36,661 nucleotides of DNA from Cytobacillus oceanisediminis (lineage in GTDB: Bacteria; Bacillota; Bacilli; Bacillales; Cytobacillaceae): assembly GCF_007830235.1 (NCBI RefSeq), contig NZ_VLKI01000006.1, forward strand, positions 1 through 36,661, given 5' to 3'. How positions within the stretch are numbered: the stretch's first letter is position 1; every line of letters starts with the position of its first letter. The translations under genes were made by a program, and so were the position numbers. Of this stretch, positions 18,048 to 26,919 are shown piece by piece. Under the pieces are notes generated by a model. The model was not told where the DNA came from. It searched no databases and was given only the letters and a program-made list of their open reading frames with translations.

Positions 18048-19156
18048 CGTGCAACCTCCTTTAAAACACTAGCAAAAGCATGCTTTAGATCTGCCTTTAA
18101 GTCTTCAGGATTTTCAATGCCAACAGAGAAACGAAGAAGTCTGTTGCAAACACCCGTATCAATTCGAATTTCTTCAGGGATATCAGCATGTGTTTGTGTC
18201 GCTGGATATGTGATGAAACTCTCAACACCGCCTAGGCTTTCAGCAAAGGAAATGAGCGAAAGGTTTTGCAGGAAAGGGTTTACCCAGGATTCATCTTTGA
18301 TCCGGAAAGAAATCATTCCGCCATTGCCGGGATACAAAACATCTGCAACCGCATCATGATCTGTTAAAAACTCCACCAATTCCTTCGCATTCTTTTCATG
18401 CCGCTCCATTCGAAGGGAAAGAGTTTTCATTCCTCTAATCAATAACCAGGAATCAAAAGGGCTTAATACGGCTCCGGCAGCGTTATGGTGCATGGCCAGT
18501 GATTCACATAATTCTTTTCCTTTTGCGACAATTAATCCGGCAAGGACGTCATTATGACCTCCCAAGTATTTCGTAGCGCTATGAATCACAATATCAGCGC
18601 CCAGCTTTAACGGCTGCTGGAGAAGAGGGGTATAAAATGTGTTATCAACAATTAAGAGAATATTATGCCGCTTCGCAATTTCAGCTGTTTTCTTAATATC
18701 TGTTTGTTCCATGAGGGGGTTGGTTGGCGTTTCAAGAAAAATCGCCTTTGTATTTTCTGTAATTAGGTTTTCAATCTGTTCCGGGTTGCTTGTATTCACA
18801 TATTTACTCTGAAGGCCCCACTTCTTGAATCCTTGCTCAAGCAGCCTATATGTACCTCCGTATAAATCCTTAGATACAATCCACTCATCTCCTGATTTAA
18901 AGTGCGAAAGAATTGTAAGAATAGCAGCCATTCCCGAACTGCAGGCATATCCCTGATCTCCTTCTTCCAGGTCTGCAATTGCTTTTTCAAGCAGCTGGCG
19001 GGTAGGATTGCCTGTACGGCTGTAATCAAAGCCGGTGGACTGGCCGATGCCTTCATGGCGGTATGCAGTAGAAAAATAAACTGGCGGATTTACCGCACCT
19101 GTTGCTGTCTCGCTTCTGTTGCCGATTTGTGCCAATTTTGTATCAAAATTATACAT
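18044..19156 (-). CDS. metI: Cystathionine gamma-synthase / O-acetylhomoserine (thiol)-lyase
   Basis: A 370-residue PLP enzyme of the same fold as metC. It has YSRTGNPTR, SSGMAAI, the aspartate of VDNTFYTP, and the catalytic lysine in HSATKYLGGHND. It is the first gene behind the SAM riboswitch, the place of metI in B. subtilis, where the product joins an activated homoserine with cysteine (or sulfide). The ATG at 19156 has AAGGAG about ten bases upstream. The C-terminal FSVGIENPEDL is typical. It feeds cystathionine to MetC and then homocysteine to MetH and YitJ. Confidence 0.93.
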   Translation of the reverse strand: MYNFDTKLAQIGNRSETATGAVNPPVYFSTAYRHEGIGQSTGFDYSRTGNPTRQLLEKAIADLEEGDQGYACSSGMAAILTILSHFKSGDEWIVSKDLYGGTYRLLEQGFKKWGLQSKYVNTSNPEQIENLITENTKAIFLETPTNPLMEQTDIKKTAEIAKRHNILLIVDNTFYTPLLQQPLKLGADIVIHSATKYLGGHNDVLAGLIVAKGKELCESLAMHHNAAGAVLSPFDSWLLIRGMKTLSLRMERHEKNAKELVEFLTDHDAVADVLYPGNGGMISFRIKDESWVNPFLQNLSLISFAESLGGVESFITYPATQTHADIPEEIRIDTGVCNRLLRFSVGIENPEDLKADLKHAFASVLKEVAR

Positions 19157-19181
19157 ATTGTAAACACTCCTTATACGAAAT

Positions 19182-19349
19182 AAAAAAAAGTCTTCTATAA
19201 GAAGAAGACTTTTTAATGTGATTAGCCATTCTTCTTATCTTTCAAGTTTTTTAAAACTTGCAGGAATTAGCACCTTTTCAATCAACTTAAGATTGATGGT
19301 TGCTGAGGCGTCGTCGGGCCTTACCCTCGACCTCTCTGGATAAGAAATC
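19182..19349 (-). ncRNA. SAM-I riboswitch (S-box) with terminator, controlling metI-metC-yitJ-metH
   Basis: The minus strand shows every conserved S-box block: TCTTATCCAGAGAGG, GAGGG, GGCCC, CTCAGCAACC, GGTGCTAATTCC with the following GCA, and GATAAG closing helix P1 (19347-19339 with 19239-19233). Downstream, AAAGTCTTCT at 19212-19203 pairs with AGAAGACTTT at 19196-19187 and runs into eight T, forming the intrinsic terminator. ATAAGAAGAA (3' side of P1 and beyond) can instead pair with TTCTTCTTAT to form the antiterminator. SAM binding stabilises P1 and therefore termination, so high SAM turns the operon off. Confidence 0.97.
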
Positions 19350-19369
19350 AAATATTGAATTTTCTCTAC

Positions 19370-19399
19370 ACTTTACTACAGTAAACTGTTAATAGTCAA
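19370..19399 (-). promoter_or_regulatory. Sigma-A promoter of the methionine operon
   Basis: On the minus strand TTGACT (19399-19394) and TAAAGT (19375-19370) are separated by 18 bases. The predicted start near 19363 lies about 15 bases before the first conserved riboswitch base. Confidence 0.7.
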
Positions 19400-19451
19400 C
19401 ACTTTTTAAAAATATTTTGAAATAAATTTTAATTTATTTATTTTTAAATAC

Positions 19452-19492
19452 CCAAAGAAAAGACTCCCATCCAGAGGAAGGAAGTCTTTAAA
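19452..19492 (-). terminator. Terminator after sspH
   Basis: GGAAGTCTTT (19480-19489) pairs with AAAGACTCC (19459-19467), with one bulge. On the minus strand the stem is followed by TCTTT. Confidence 0.6.
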
Positions 19493-19509
19493 GAAGAAGG
19501 AGATAAAAT

Positions 19510-19689
19510 TTATTCTTCAATCAAGTTGTTTACCGGTACATCTATTTCATTTTCAGGATCTGATTTCGTGTAAATGCGCGCCATCTTTGTCTGCTCGTCC
19601 ACATGCTGAATGATTATAGGATTGCCGTTATAGGTAACACCTACCATATCTGCAGACTCAGAAATTTCTCTAGCTCTTCCAATATTCAT
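19510..19689 (-). CDS. sspH: H-type small acid-soluble spore protein
   Basis: A 59-residue minor SASP. The sequence starts MNIGRAREISESADMVGVTY and contains NPIIIQHVDE, ARIYTKSDPE and VPVNNLIEE, which follow B. subtilis SspH almost position by position from memory. H-type SASPs are made in the forespore under sigma-F/sigma-G; their exact role is unclear. The ATG at 19689 has a perfect AGGAGGT upstream. A forespore-type promoter lies about 30 bases further up. It is the clearest sporulation marker in the window. Confidence 0.93.
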   Translation of the reverse strand: MNIGRAREISESADMVGVTYNGNPIIIQHVDEQTKMARIYTKSDPENEIDVPVNNLIEE

Positions 19690-19716
19690 TATGATACCTC
19701 CTGGATTAAATAATAG

Positions 19717-19745
19717 TAATTTGTCTTAAATAAAAGAATTTATAC
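19717..19745 (-). promoter_or_regulatory. Forespore (sigma-G/sigma-F type) promoter of sspH
   Basis: On the minus strand GTATA (19745-19741), 17 bases of spacer, then CAAATTA (19723-19717). The sigma-G consensus from memory is G-H-A-T-R, 17-18 bases, C-A-T-W-H-T-A; one position in the -10 element deviates. Confidence 0.55.
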
Positions 19746-19854
19746 TTAGACCTAACTATGGCATAAAATGTTAGTTCTGTACTACTTTAAAGTTCAGAAT
19801 ATTTGATTTATAATAAAAGAAAACATATATCTTTTCTTGTGGAGGGAAGTTATC

Positions 19855-20094
19855 ATGCAAGAGCATAGCCACTGTCACCATCGCTTTGCAGAATTGGGAG
19901 GACCAGCAGTTTTCCAGACGGAAGACGGAATTGAGGTTAACGTTTCAGGTACAGCGTTTCAAAAATGCACCACTTGCGGCCACGTTGATTTTCCGGTAGA
20001 TACAAGAGAAGTAATTGAATCCTCTCTGAAAGAAAACAGAAAGAACCCTAATGCAGTTAAACAAATTTATATTAACCTAGTGGAGACTTTTTAA
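19855..20094 (+). CDS. Small Cys/His-rich protein, possible metal binder
   Basis: A 79-residue protein with an N-terminal cluster HSHCHHRF (residues 4-11) and a CTTC pair (near residue 44) in the context FQKCTTCGHVDFP, which could form one zinc site. The region between (GGPAVFQTEDGIEVNVSGTAF) looks like two beta strands, followed by a C-terminal helix and VKQIYINLVETF. The ATG at 19855 has GGAGGGAAG upstream; an earlier in-frame ATG at 19837 overlaps the ribosome site. I do not recognise a named family. It is a single gene with its own terminator. Confidence 0.75.
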   Translation: MQEHSHCHHRFAELGGPAVFQTEDGIEVNVSGTAFQKCTTCGHVDFPVDTREVIESSLKENRKNPNAVKQIYINLVETF

Positions 20095-20121
20095 AGCCGA
20101 TAAAAAAATCGGCTTTTTATT
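20093..20121 (+). terminator. Terminator after the Cys/His protein gene
   Basis: AAAGCCGA (20093-20100) pairs with TCGGCTTT (20109-20116), followed by a T-rich tract. The stem overlaps the stop codon. Confidence 0.85.
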
Positions 20122-20258
20122 TTTGTGGTTTTCCATAAATATAATGCCGAGTTATTTCTTATTAATAAATGTATATTGTTTAACAAATCATTTTTTTAAT
20201 ATAAGTAATTCACCTGAAAAATTTTTAATAGTTTTCTACTATATTCATGTTTTAATCT

Positions 20259-20379
20259 TTGTACAACAAGATTTTCCGTGTTAGAATAGCTGTGGAAACG
20301 TTTTATCCTCTGAAAAATAATATTATTCGTAAAAATAAAACGTTAATTCATTATTATAAAGGGTAATGGAATCAGAGGA
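20259..20379 (+). promoter_or_regulatory. odhA promoter with cre-like site and nested inverted repeats
   Basis: TTGTAC (20259-20264) and TAGAAT (20282-20287) with a 17-base spacer form a good sigma-A promoter with a start near 20294. TGGAAACGTTTTAT (20293-20306) matches 12 of 14 positions of the CcpA cre consensus TGWAARCGYTWWCW and sits on the start site. AACGTTTTAT (20297-20306) recurs inverted as ATAAAACGTT (20335-20344), and TCCTCTGA (20306-20313) recurs inverted as TCAGAGGA (20372-20379). The remaining bases between the previous gene and 20259 are A/T-rich with no other feature seen. Confidence 0.55.
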
Positions 20380-20430
20380 CAAAAATGTATTGAATTATTT
20401 ATTTAAAAACAGTTATGGAGGTAATTTTCC

Positions 20431-23274
20431 ATGAAAAAGCCATCGAATGGTGAGGGACCTTTTGAACAAGGATTTCATGGCCCTAACCTTGGCTATGTTA
20501 TTGAATTATATGAGAGATATTTAGAGGATCCGGATTCAGTAGATCCGGAAATGAAAGAGTACTTTGAAAAAAATGGTTCTCCTGTACAACATGAAGGAAT
20601 TTCGACACCCTCAAGCCAAACGGATGTATCCTTAAACGCCGGGCAGCTCGAAAAGACACTTGCTGCGATCCGACTTGCTGATAATATTCGCACATATGGA
20701 CATTTGGCTGCAGATATTTATCCATTGGGAAACCATAATCCTGAGAATGAACTATTTAATCTATCCAAATACGGGTTAGTTGAAAGTGACTTAAAGGAAA
20801 TTCCCGCAGGTGTAATCACAAAGGATGCGACATATCCACTGAGAAACGGCTTGGAAGCGATTGAGTTTCTAAAAAGCGCCTACATGGGGCCTATTGCCTT
20901 TGAATTCCAGCATATTTATGATGAAAACGAAAAAAATTGGCTCCGCCGCAAAATAGGAGCTAACAGCCATAAGCTCACCATGCAAAAGCAAGAGAAAGTC
21001 AAAGTCTTAAAAAGGCTGACTGAAGTGGAAGAATTTGAAAAATTTCTTCATAAAACATTTGTTGGCCAAAAAAGATTCTCAATAGAGGGCCTTGATACGA
21101 TGGTGCCTTTATTGGATGAAATCGTATCTGAATCCGTATCAGATGGAGCAAAAACCATTAATATCGGGATGGCTCACCGCGGAAGGCTAAACGTTCTTGC
21201 CCATGTTCTTGGCAAGCCATATGAAATGATTTTTGCTGAATTTCAGCATGCCCCTAATAAAGAGCTTGTTCCTTCCGAAGGATCCATTGGGATTAACTAC
21301 GGCTGGACAGGAGATGTAAAATACCATCTTGGACTTGATAAGCAAATCAAAGATGAAAACACGACCATAGCAAGGCTGACATTGGCGAATAACCCGAGCC
21401 ACCTGGAATTTGTAGGTTCCGTTGTAGAAGGATTTACAAGAGCTTCCCAGGATGAAAGAACACAGTCCGGTTACCCGAAAGTAGACCATAAGTCTGCATT
21501 GGCAATCCTGATTCATGGCGATGCCGCATTTCCTGGCCAGGGAATCGTGGCAGAAACACTTAATCTTGGACAGCTTACAGGATATAATACGGGCGGCTCC
21601 ATCCATATTATTGCAAATAATACGATTGGATTTACAACTGAATCTCGTGACTCACGTTCTACACGATATGCAAGTGACCTTGCCAAGGGCTACGAAATGC
21701 CAGTTTTGCATGTGAATGCAGATGAACCGGAAGCTGTAGTAGCTGCTGCAAGGCTGGCATGTGAGTATCGTGCTAAATTCCAAAAGGACATTCTGATTGA
21801 TTTAATTGGCTATCGCAGATTCGGGCATAACGAAATGGACGAGCCGATGACAACCAACCCGCTTATGTATAACATCATTCGCGAGCGGCCGACTGTGAAA
21901 GCGCTCTATGCAGAAAAGCTTCTGAAGGAAAATACTATATCAAAAGAAGAAGCTGAAGGCGTTCAAAATGAAGTAGTGGAAAAAATGAAGGCGGCCTACG
22001 AAAAAGTGCCGAGAGAGAAAAAGGAAGCAGAGCCATCCGATCCGCCTGAAACAGTAGAGAAAGGCCTTCCAAAAGTAAAAACTGCGGTACCGATTGAGAC
22101 ACTTAAGCAAATCAATGAAGAGCTTTTAACGTGGCCTGAGGATTTCAAAGTCTTTGACAAACTCGGCAAAATTTTGAAACGCAGAATGGAAGCGCTTGAA
22201 GGTGAAGGCAAAATCGATTGGGGACTTGCTGAAACATTGGCATTCGCGACTATTTTATCTGATGGAACACCTGTCAGGCTGACTGGCCAGGATTCTGAAA
22301 GAGGAACGTTTGCACAGAGAAACGTCGTACTTCATGATCATACGACTGGAAAATCCTATTCTCCGCTGCACACGCTTTCTTCTGCCAAAGCTTCTTTTGC
22401 TATTCATAATAGCCCGTTATCAGAAGCTGCAGTTGTAGGCTTCGAATATGGCTATAATGTTTTCGCGCCGGAAACGCTTGTGTTATGGGAAGCCCAATAT
22501 GGTGATTTTGCCAACGCTGCCCAAGTAATGTTTGATCAGTTTATTGCAGCAGGACGGGCGAAATGGGGACAAAAATCAGGTATGGTCATGCTTCTTCCTC
22601 ATGGATACGAAGGCCAGGGACCTGAACATTCAAGTGCGCGTCTGGAAAGATTCCTGATTCTTGCAGCTGAAAATAACTGGACAGTCGCTAACCTAACTTC
22701 ATCAGCGCAGTATTTCCATATCTTAAGAAGGCAGGCTGCCATCTTAGGGAAAGAGGAAGTTAGGCCTTTAGTGATTATGTCTCCTAAAAGTCTATTGCGC
22801 AATCCTTTGGTTGCTTCAAACGGCCTGGAATTAAGCGAAGGCGAATTTAAATCCGTTTTTGAACAGCCTGGATTGGGTGAAAATCCTGAGAAGGTAAAAC
22901 GCATCATTCTCGGAACCGGAAAGATCGCCATTGACCTAGCGGAAAACCTGAAAAACTATGAAGATCAGGATTGGTTCCATATTTTACGTGTGGAAGAGAT
23001 CTATCCTTTCCCAATGGATCGTATCAGAGAAATCCTAAGCCGCTATCCGAATGTAGAAGAGATGGTCTGGATTCAGGAAGAGCCAAAGAACATGGGAGCA
23101 TGGAATTTTGCTGAGCCAAGGCTGAAAGAAATTGCCGGCAGCGGAATTGATGTCAAGTATATCGGCAGAAGACGCAGATCAAGCCCTGCAGAAGGTGACC
23201 CAACCGTTCATAAGAAAGAACAGGCTCGCATTATAGATGAGGCAATAACACGCAAGCAAGAAGGAGGAAATTAA
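20431..23274 (+). CDS. odhA: 2-oxoglutarate dehydrogenase E1 component
   Basis: A 947-residue thiamine diphosphate-dependent E1, which decarboxylates 2-oxoglutarate and passes the succinyl group to the lipoyl arm of OdhB in the TCA cycle. Seen are the N-terminal [20 protein letters not shown] segment, the substrate-site block [11 protein letters not shown] (near residue 250), the [12 protein letters not shown] block of the cofactor-binding domain (near 460), and the C-terminal pyrimidine-binding and transketolase-C parts ([48 protein letters not shown]). Length matches bacillar OdhA. The ATG at 20431 has GGAGGT eight bases upstream. odhB follows after one base. Confidence 0.97.
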   Translation: MKKPSNGEGPFEQGFHGPNLGYVIELYERYLEDPDSVDPEMKEYFEKNGSPVQHEGISTPSSQTDVSLNAGQLEKTLAAIRLADNIRTYGHLAADIYPLGNHNPENELFNLSKYGLVESDLKEIPAGVITKDATYPLRNGLEAIEFLKSAYMGPIAFEFQHIYDENEKNWLRRKIGANSHKLTMQKQEKVKVLKRLTEVEEFEKFLHKTFVGQKRFSIEGLDTMVPLLDEIVSESVSDGAKTINIGMAHRGRLNVLAHVLGKPYEMIFAEFQHAPNKELVPSEGSIGINYGWTGDVKYHLGLDKQIKDENTTIARLTLANNPSHLEFVGSVVEGFTRASQDERTQSGYPKVDHKSALAILIHGDAAFPGQGIVAETLNLGQLTGYNTGGSIHIIANNTIGFTTESRDSRSTRYASDLAKGYEMPVLHVNADEPEAVVAAARLACEYRAKFQKDILIDLIGYRRFGHNEMDEPMTTNPLMYNIIRERPTVKALYAEKLLKENTISKEEAEGVQNEVVEKMKAAYEKVPREKKEAEPSDPPETVEKGLPKVKTAVPIETLKQINEELLTWPEDFKVFDKLGKILKRRMEALEGEGKIDWGLAETLAFATILSDGTPVRLTGQDSERGTFAQRNVVLHDHTTGKSYSPLHTLSSAKASFAIHNSPLSEAAVVGFEYGYNVFAPETLVLWEAQYGDFANAAQVMFDQFIAAGRAKWGQKSGMVMLLPHGYEGQGPEHSSARLERFLILAAENNWTVANLTSSAQYFHILRRQAAILGKEEVRPLVIMSPKSLLRNPLVASNGLELSEGEFKSVFEQPGLGENPEKVKRIILGTGKIAIDLAENLKNYEDQDWFHILRVEEIYPFPMDRIREILSRYPNVEEMVWIQEEPKNMGAWNFAEPRLKEIAGSGIDVKYIGRRRRSSPAEGDPTVHKKEQARIIDEAITRKQEGGN

Positions 23275-23275
23275 G

Positions 23276-24547
23276 GTGGCAGAAATAAAAGTTCCAGAAT
23301 TGGCTGAATCAATTACAGAAGGTACAGTGGCACAATGGCTTAAACAGCCAGGTGACACAGTCAATAAAGGTGACTATGTTGTTGAATTGGAAACAGATAA
23401 GGTAAACGTAGAAATTATCTCTGAGCATAGCGGTATCTTAAAGGAAGTTAAAGCACAAGAAGGAGATACCGTTAACGTAGGTGAAACGATCGCCATCGTC
23501 GATGAAAGCGGACAAGCATCTCCAGCACCTGAAAAGGCAGAGGAGAAGCCTGAAGATAAAACAGAAGAAGCACCTAAAGCAGAACAGCCGAAAGCAGAGG
23601 AACAGCCTGTACAGCCAGCTGCAGAAGAAAAAGCTGGCAGCCAGCGTCCGATTGCTTCACCGGCAGCACGTAAATTGGCACGAGAAAAAGGGATCGACCT
23701 AAGCCAGGTTCCAACTGCTGATCCGCTTGGAAGAGTAAGGGCTCAGGATGTTGAATCCTATAATCCTGAACAGGCTAAACAGCAGCCTGCACAGCCATCG
23801 AAGCCAGCTGCTCCAGCCAAGCCGGCTGCCCAGGAAAAAGAAGGCAAAGAAGTGGAACGAATCAAAATGTCACGCCGTCGCCAAACCATTGCAAACCGTC
23901 TTGTTGAAGTACAGCAAACAGCTGCGATGCTGACAACATTCAATGAAGTTGACATGACAAATGTTATGAACCTTCGTAAAAAGCGCAAAGATAAATTCTT
24001 AGAAGAAAATGATGTTAAGCTAGGATTCATGTCATTTTTCACAAAAGCGGTTGTGGCTGCTCTTAAGAAAAATCCATTCCTGAATGCTGAAATTCAGGGG
24101 GATGAAATAGTTCTTAAGAAATTCTATGATATTGGTATTGCCGTATCAGCCAAAGAAGGACTTGTAGTACCGGTTGTTCGCGATGCTGACCGCAAAAACT
24201 TTGCAGAAATCGAAAAGGATATTATGGATCTTGCCACTAAAGCGAGAGACAATAAACTGGCATTATCAGACCTTCAGGGAGGAACATTCACCATTACAAA
24301 TGGCGGTATCTTCGGTTCAATGATGTCAACGCCAATCCTTAATGGCCCACAGGTCGGCATACTTGGGATGCACTCTATCCAATTGCGCCCTGTTGCTATT
24401 GATGCAGAAAAAATGGAAAATCGTCCAATGATGTATATTGCACTATCCTATGACCACCGAATTGTGGATGGAAAAGAAGCAGTTACATTCCTTAAACGGG
24501 TTAAAGAACTGATTGAAGATCCGGAAAGCCTTCTATTTGAAGCCTAA
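23276..24547 (+). CDS. odhB: Dihydrolipoyllysine succinyltransferase (2-oxoglutarate dehydrogenase E2)
   Basis: A 423-residue E2 core protein. The lipoyl domain (residues 1-76) carries the lipoylated Lys42 in ETDKVNVEI. An Ala/Pro/Glu-rich linker (about 80-120) precedes the peripheral-subunit-binding domain [20 protein letters not shown] second Ala/Pro/Gln linker leads to the acyltransferase domain, which ends with [16 protein letters not shown], where His394 and Asp398 are catalytic. The start is a GTG one base after the odhA stop, with GGAGG inside the end of odhA. The two form one operon ended by a strong hairpin. Confidence 0.97.
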   Translation: MAEIKVPELAESITEGTVAQWLKQPGDTVNKGDYVVELETDKVNVEIISEHSGILKEVKAQEGDTVNVGETIAIVDESGQASPAPEKAEEKPEDKTEEAPKAEQPKAEEQPVQPAAEEKAGSQRPIASPAARKLAREKGIDLSQVPTADPLGRVRAQDVESYNPEQAKQQPAQPSKPAAPAKPAAQEKEGKEVERIKMSRRRQTIANRLVEVQQTAAMLTTFNEVDMTNVMNLRKKRKDKFLEENDVKLGFMSFFTKAVVAALKKNPFLNAEIQGDEIVLKKFYDIGIAVSAKEGLVVPVVRDADRKNFAEIEKDIMDLATKARDNKLALSDLQGGTFTITNGGIFGSMMSTPILNGPQVGILGMHSIQLRPVAIDAEKMENRPMMYIALSYDHRIVDGKEAVTFLKRVKELIEDPESLLFEA

Positions 24548-24556
24548 TAAAACGAG

Positions 24557-24586
24557 CAGAGCGGAATTAATCCGCTCTGTTTTTTA
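24557..24586 (+). terminator. Terminator of odhAB
   Basis: CAGAGCGGA (24557-24565) pairs perfectly with TCCGCTCTG (24571-24579), followed by seven T. Confidence 0.92.
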
Positions 24587-24663
24587 TTAAGGAAAATTAT
24601 TTTGCCTGAAGGAAACATTGTACTTGTTGGGAATATTATATTACTAAAAAGCAGGTGAATAAA

Positions 24664-24792
24664 ATGCGGAGAAGGCAAATGAAGATACTGCAATATTCGG
24701 CGGTATTGAAGAAACTTGGTGTACTTACCGAAGAAGAATACAATAATATTAAACATGCTAATAAGCTAAAAGACAGAGTTCACAGGCAATAA
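24664..24792 (+). CDS. Small basic protein
   Basis: A 42-residue protein starting MRRRQMKILQYSAVLKKLGV, followed by LTEEEYNNIKHANKLKDRVHR. The second half resembles the short SHOCT-type helix pattern (a helix beginning LT-x-EEY), but the match is too short to be sure. The ATG at 24664 has GCAGGTGA seven bases upstream. It ends at a bidirectional hairpin facing the Sda-like gene. No function can be given. Confidence 0.6.
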   Translation: MRRRQMKILQYSAVLKKLGVLTEEEYNNIKHANKLKDRVHRQ

Positions 24793-24815
24793 AAAAAGCG
24801 GGAATAGCTCCCGCT
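24791..24815. terminator. Terminator, strongest for the minus strand
   Basis: AGCGGGA (24797-24803) pairs with TCCCGCT (24809-24815). On the minus strand it is followed by seven T, serving the Sda-like gene; on the plus strand the tail is weaker. Confidence 0.75.
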
Positions 24816-24864
24816 TCTAGATTTTCAATATAAGTATTTGCCAAACTTTTAAAACATAGAACCG

Positions 24865-24996
24865 TTACTCTTTAAACGGCTTCAATCCCCGTTTTTGAAT
24901 CTCGGTTTTTAATATCCTAATCCATTCCTTCTCAGACCCTGTCTTCAATGCATCACGATACGAGACGACCAACTGTTCATTACTCATAATTTTCAT
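24865..24996 (-). CDS. Sda-like sporulation histidine kinase inhibitor
   Basis: A 43-residue helical hairpin peptide: MSNEQLVVSYRDALKTGSE, a turn, then WIRILKTEIQKRGL. This follows the Sda family pattern (L-S-x-E-x-L-x-x-S-Y, A, then F/W-I-x-x-L-x-x-E-I-x-x-R-x-L). In B. subtilis Sda binds the sporulation kinase KinA and blocks autophosphorylation when replication is disturbed. Here the helix-2 residue corresponding to Phe is Trp25. The ATG at 24996 has AGGAGG eight bases upstream. It is shorter than canonical Sda at the C-terminus and may be a paralogue, so I give no gene symbol. Confidence 0.72.
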   Translation of the reverse strand: MKIMSNEQLVVSYRDALKTGSEKEWIRILKTEIQKRGLKPFKE

Positions 24997-25202
24997 TCTG
25001 CATACCTCCTGGTAAATGGATTGAATATTCTATTTTTTTAATTTATTGTAAAGGTTTTCTAAAGATTTGTGAACCCATTATATAAAAAAATTTTATTTCA
25101 TTCTCATGACAAAGATTTAACATTCGAAGCCTCTAAATGGACGAGCATAAATAACATTTGTATGATCTATATAACAGAGCAATTAAAAAGGAGGAGTCGC
25201 CA

Positions 25203-25997
25203 ATGGAATTAAAGCTTGATCATATCGTCCATTTTATTAAAGGCCATCCAACAGAAGCTGTGAATGCTTGGAAGAATCATGGATACCATGCTGCTATGGG
25301 CGGCAGCCATGAAAACTGGGGAACTTATAATAGTCTCCTATATATCGGACAGGCTTACCTGGAGTTTCTCTCTATAGAGAAAAAAGAAATTGCGGACCAA
25401 TCAGACAACCCGCTAATTACGCAGCTTACTCAGGACCTTCAGAATGGGGAAGGAGTCGGGCAAATTTGCTTCCGAACGAATAACATTCATGAGCTGCAAA
25501 GAGAACTTGAAAATAAAGGATGTGTAACCCTTCCAATTTTCCAGGGGAGCCGAAAGCGTGAAGATGGCAGCACCATTTCATGGAGTATGCTTTTTATTAA
25601 AAATAACCCACAGCATATCTATCCGTTTTTTATCGATTGGGGAATGGAAGACGATATAAGATTCCAAGAACTGAAACGAATCGGCATGTTTGATGAAAAG
25701 CTTGAGGATGCTAGCGTTCAAGCTATATTCATTGCTGCTGAAGACAGTGAAAAATCTGCAAAAGAGTGGACCAAGCTTTTTCCTTTTGAAATCAAGGATA
25801 CATACAAAACCAGCAACCAACATGAAAAAAGAATTTCTATTCAGGCTGGTTCAACAGAGATTTTCTTTTGCCAGCCATTAAACGAAGAAAGCGAGGCTTC
25901 AGCAGTTTTAAAAACTCGCGGAGAAAAACCTTTTGCTATTCAGTTTGCACCTTCACTTGAAAAAGAAGTAAACCTTTTTGGATCAAGCTATTTGTAA
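25203..25997 (+). CDS. VOC (glyoxalase-like) family protein
   Basis: A 264-residue protein of the vicinal-oxygen-chelate superfamily, glyoxalase_3-like. It starts [16 protein letters not shown], where LDHIV is the usual first strand with a metal-binding His, and continues with [17 protein letters not shown] and YLEFLSIE. The second half repeats the fold ([20 protein letters not shown], then [17 protein letters not shown]). The enzymatic reaction is not known for this subfamily. The ATG at 25203 has AGGAGG upstream; an in-frame extension to 25158 lacks a ribosome site. The yjbQ-like gene follows after 13 bases, so they are probably cotranscribed. Confidence 0.82.
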   Translation: MELKLDHIVHFIKGHPTEAVNAWKNHGYHAAMGGSHENWGTYNSLLYIGQAYLEFLSIEKKEIADQSDNPLITQLTQDLQNGEGVGQICFRTNNIHELQRELENKGCVTLPIFQGSRKREDGSTISWSMLFIKNNPQHIYPFFIDWGMEDDIRFQELKRIGMFDEKLEDASVQAIFIAAEDSEKSAKEWTKLFPFEIKDTYKTSNQHEKRISIQAGSTEIFFCQPLNEESEASAVLKTRGEKPFAIQFAPSLEKEVNLFGSSYL

Positions 25998-26010
25998 GGG
26001 GGAAATGCAG

Positions 26011-26412
26011 TTGTTAAGGAAATTTACGATTCACACGTCAAAGCGGGATGAGTTTATTGAAGTAACATCCCAATTTCAGAAATTCATAACAGAAACCGGT
26101 ATTGAAGAGGGGGCAGCAGTCATTTATTGCCCCCACACAACTGCTGGGATTACCATTAATGAAAATGCCGATCCGGATGTAAAGACAGACATGATTAGCC
26201 GTTTTGATGAAGTTTTTCCTTGGGAGCATAAACATGACCTCCACATTGAAGGAAATACTGCTGCCCACATGAAAGCAAGCACAGTCGGCTCTTCCCAGCA
26301 TGTAATCATTACAGAAGGAGAATTGCTCCTTGGAACATGGCAGGGAATCTACTTCTGCGAATTCGATGGCCCCAGAACCCGAACATTTTATGTTAAAATA
26401 TTAAATCTATAA
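26011..26412 (+). CDS. yjbQ: YjbQ family protein (UPF0047)
   Basis: A 133-residue protein of the YjbQ/UPF0047 family, annotated in databases as secondary thiamine-phosphate synthase because of weak activity in E. coli. The conserved blocks are present: [48 protein letters not shown] and the final YVKIL. The start is taken as the TTG at 26011, eight bases after GGGGG and giving the usual [15 protein letters not shown] beginning; the ATG at 26005 is too close to that site. The symbol refers to the family; the B. subtilis gene called yjbQ is unrelated. Second gene of a pair with the VOC gene. Confidence 0.85.
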   Translation: MLRKFTIHTSKRDEFIEVTSQFQKFITETGIEEGAAVIYCPHTTAGITINENADPDVKTDMISRFDEVFPWEHKHDLHIEGNTAAHMKASTVGSSQHVIITEGELLLGTWQGIYFCEFDGPRTRTFYVKILNL

Positions 26413-26423
26413 TAGCTATCTAT

Positions 26424-26458
26424 GAGACTGCTTCTGATTAGGAGCAGTTTCATTTTTT
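26424..26458 (+). terminator. Terminator after the yjbQ-like gene
   Basis: GAGACTGCTTC (26424-26434) pairs with GGAGCAGTTTC (26441-26451), allowing a G-T pair, followed by ATTTTTT. Confidence 0.75.
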
Positions 26459-26469
26459 GGCTAATGATT

Positions 26470-26705
26470 GTTTTAACGGGCGCGTATATGAGCGAGATCA
26501 AGCGGATATGCTCAGGCTACGCACAATCCCTTCAGATCCAAGATCCACGCGTCATTCCTTAAAACCTGCCCGCATTGACCCAGGAACTTGCGCGGAACCG
26601 GTCTTGATCCGCTAGCCTTCGCCTATCAAACCCACATCCAATTGTTCTGCTTGGTCTTAAATCGTCCGGTCTCCCGCGGAATATGCTGGGAACCGATCCT
26701 ACATA
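26470..26705. other. Unexplained GC-rich non-coding island
   Basis: About 235 bases between the yjbQ-like terminator and the ligase promoter are much richer in GC than the flanks and have no long frame or ribosome site on either strand. Short inverted pieces occur (AGCGGAT near 26502 and ATCCGCT near 26606), and CGCGG and GGAACCG motifs recur. It does not resemble the GTTGATT repeats. It could be the non-coding end of a decayed insertion sequence or a structured RNA; I cannot identify it. Confidence 0.4.
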
Positions 26706-26811
26706 TTTATATAATCAATCCACAACCCCAATAAAAGTATTTCTCGAAACTGTATTATCAAATCCGGCCAGCACAGGATTTACAACTTTATAAAATTATT
26801 AATATACGAAA

Positions 26812-26860
26812 ATATTGAATATTCAGCAATATATGATAACATAAAATGTAAGCGTTTTAT
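26812..26860 (+). promoter_or_regulatory. Dyad and cre-like site before the acyl-CoA ligase gene
   Basis: ATATTG (26812-26817) and CAATAT (26827-26832) form an interrupted dyad around a TGAATATTCA palindrome (26816-26825). TGTAAGCGTTTTAT (26847-26860) matches 13 of 14 positions of the CcpA cre consensus TGWAARCGYTWWCW. I could not place a convincing -35/-10 pair. Repression by CcpA in glucose is plausible for a fatty acid activating enzyme. Confidence 0.5.
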
Positions 26861-26919
26861 TTAGCATCAAAAAAAATTTCTGCATAATAATCAGATCATA
26901 ATCAAAGGAGGATTTCTGG

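Noticed and set aside
20341..20364. Sigma-B-like GTTAAT-N13-GGGTAA before odhA
   Set aside because: The -35 part matches only four of six positions, and a better sigma-A promoter lies upstream.
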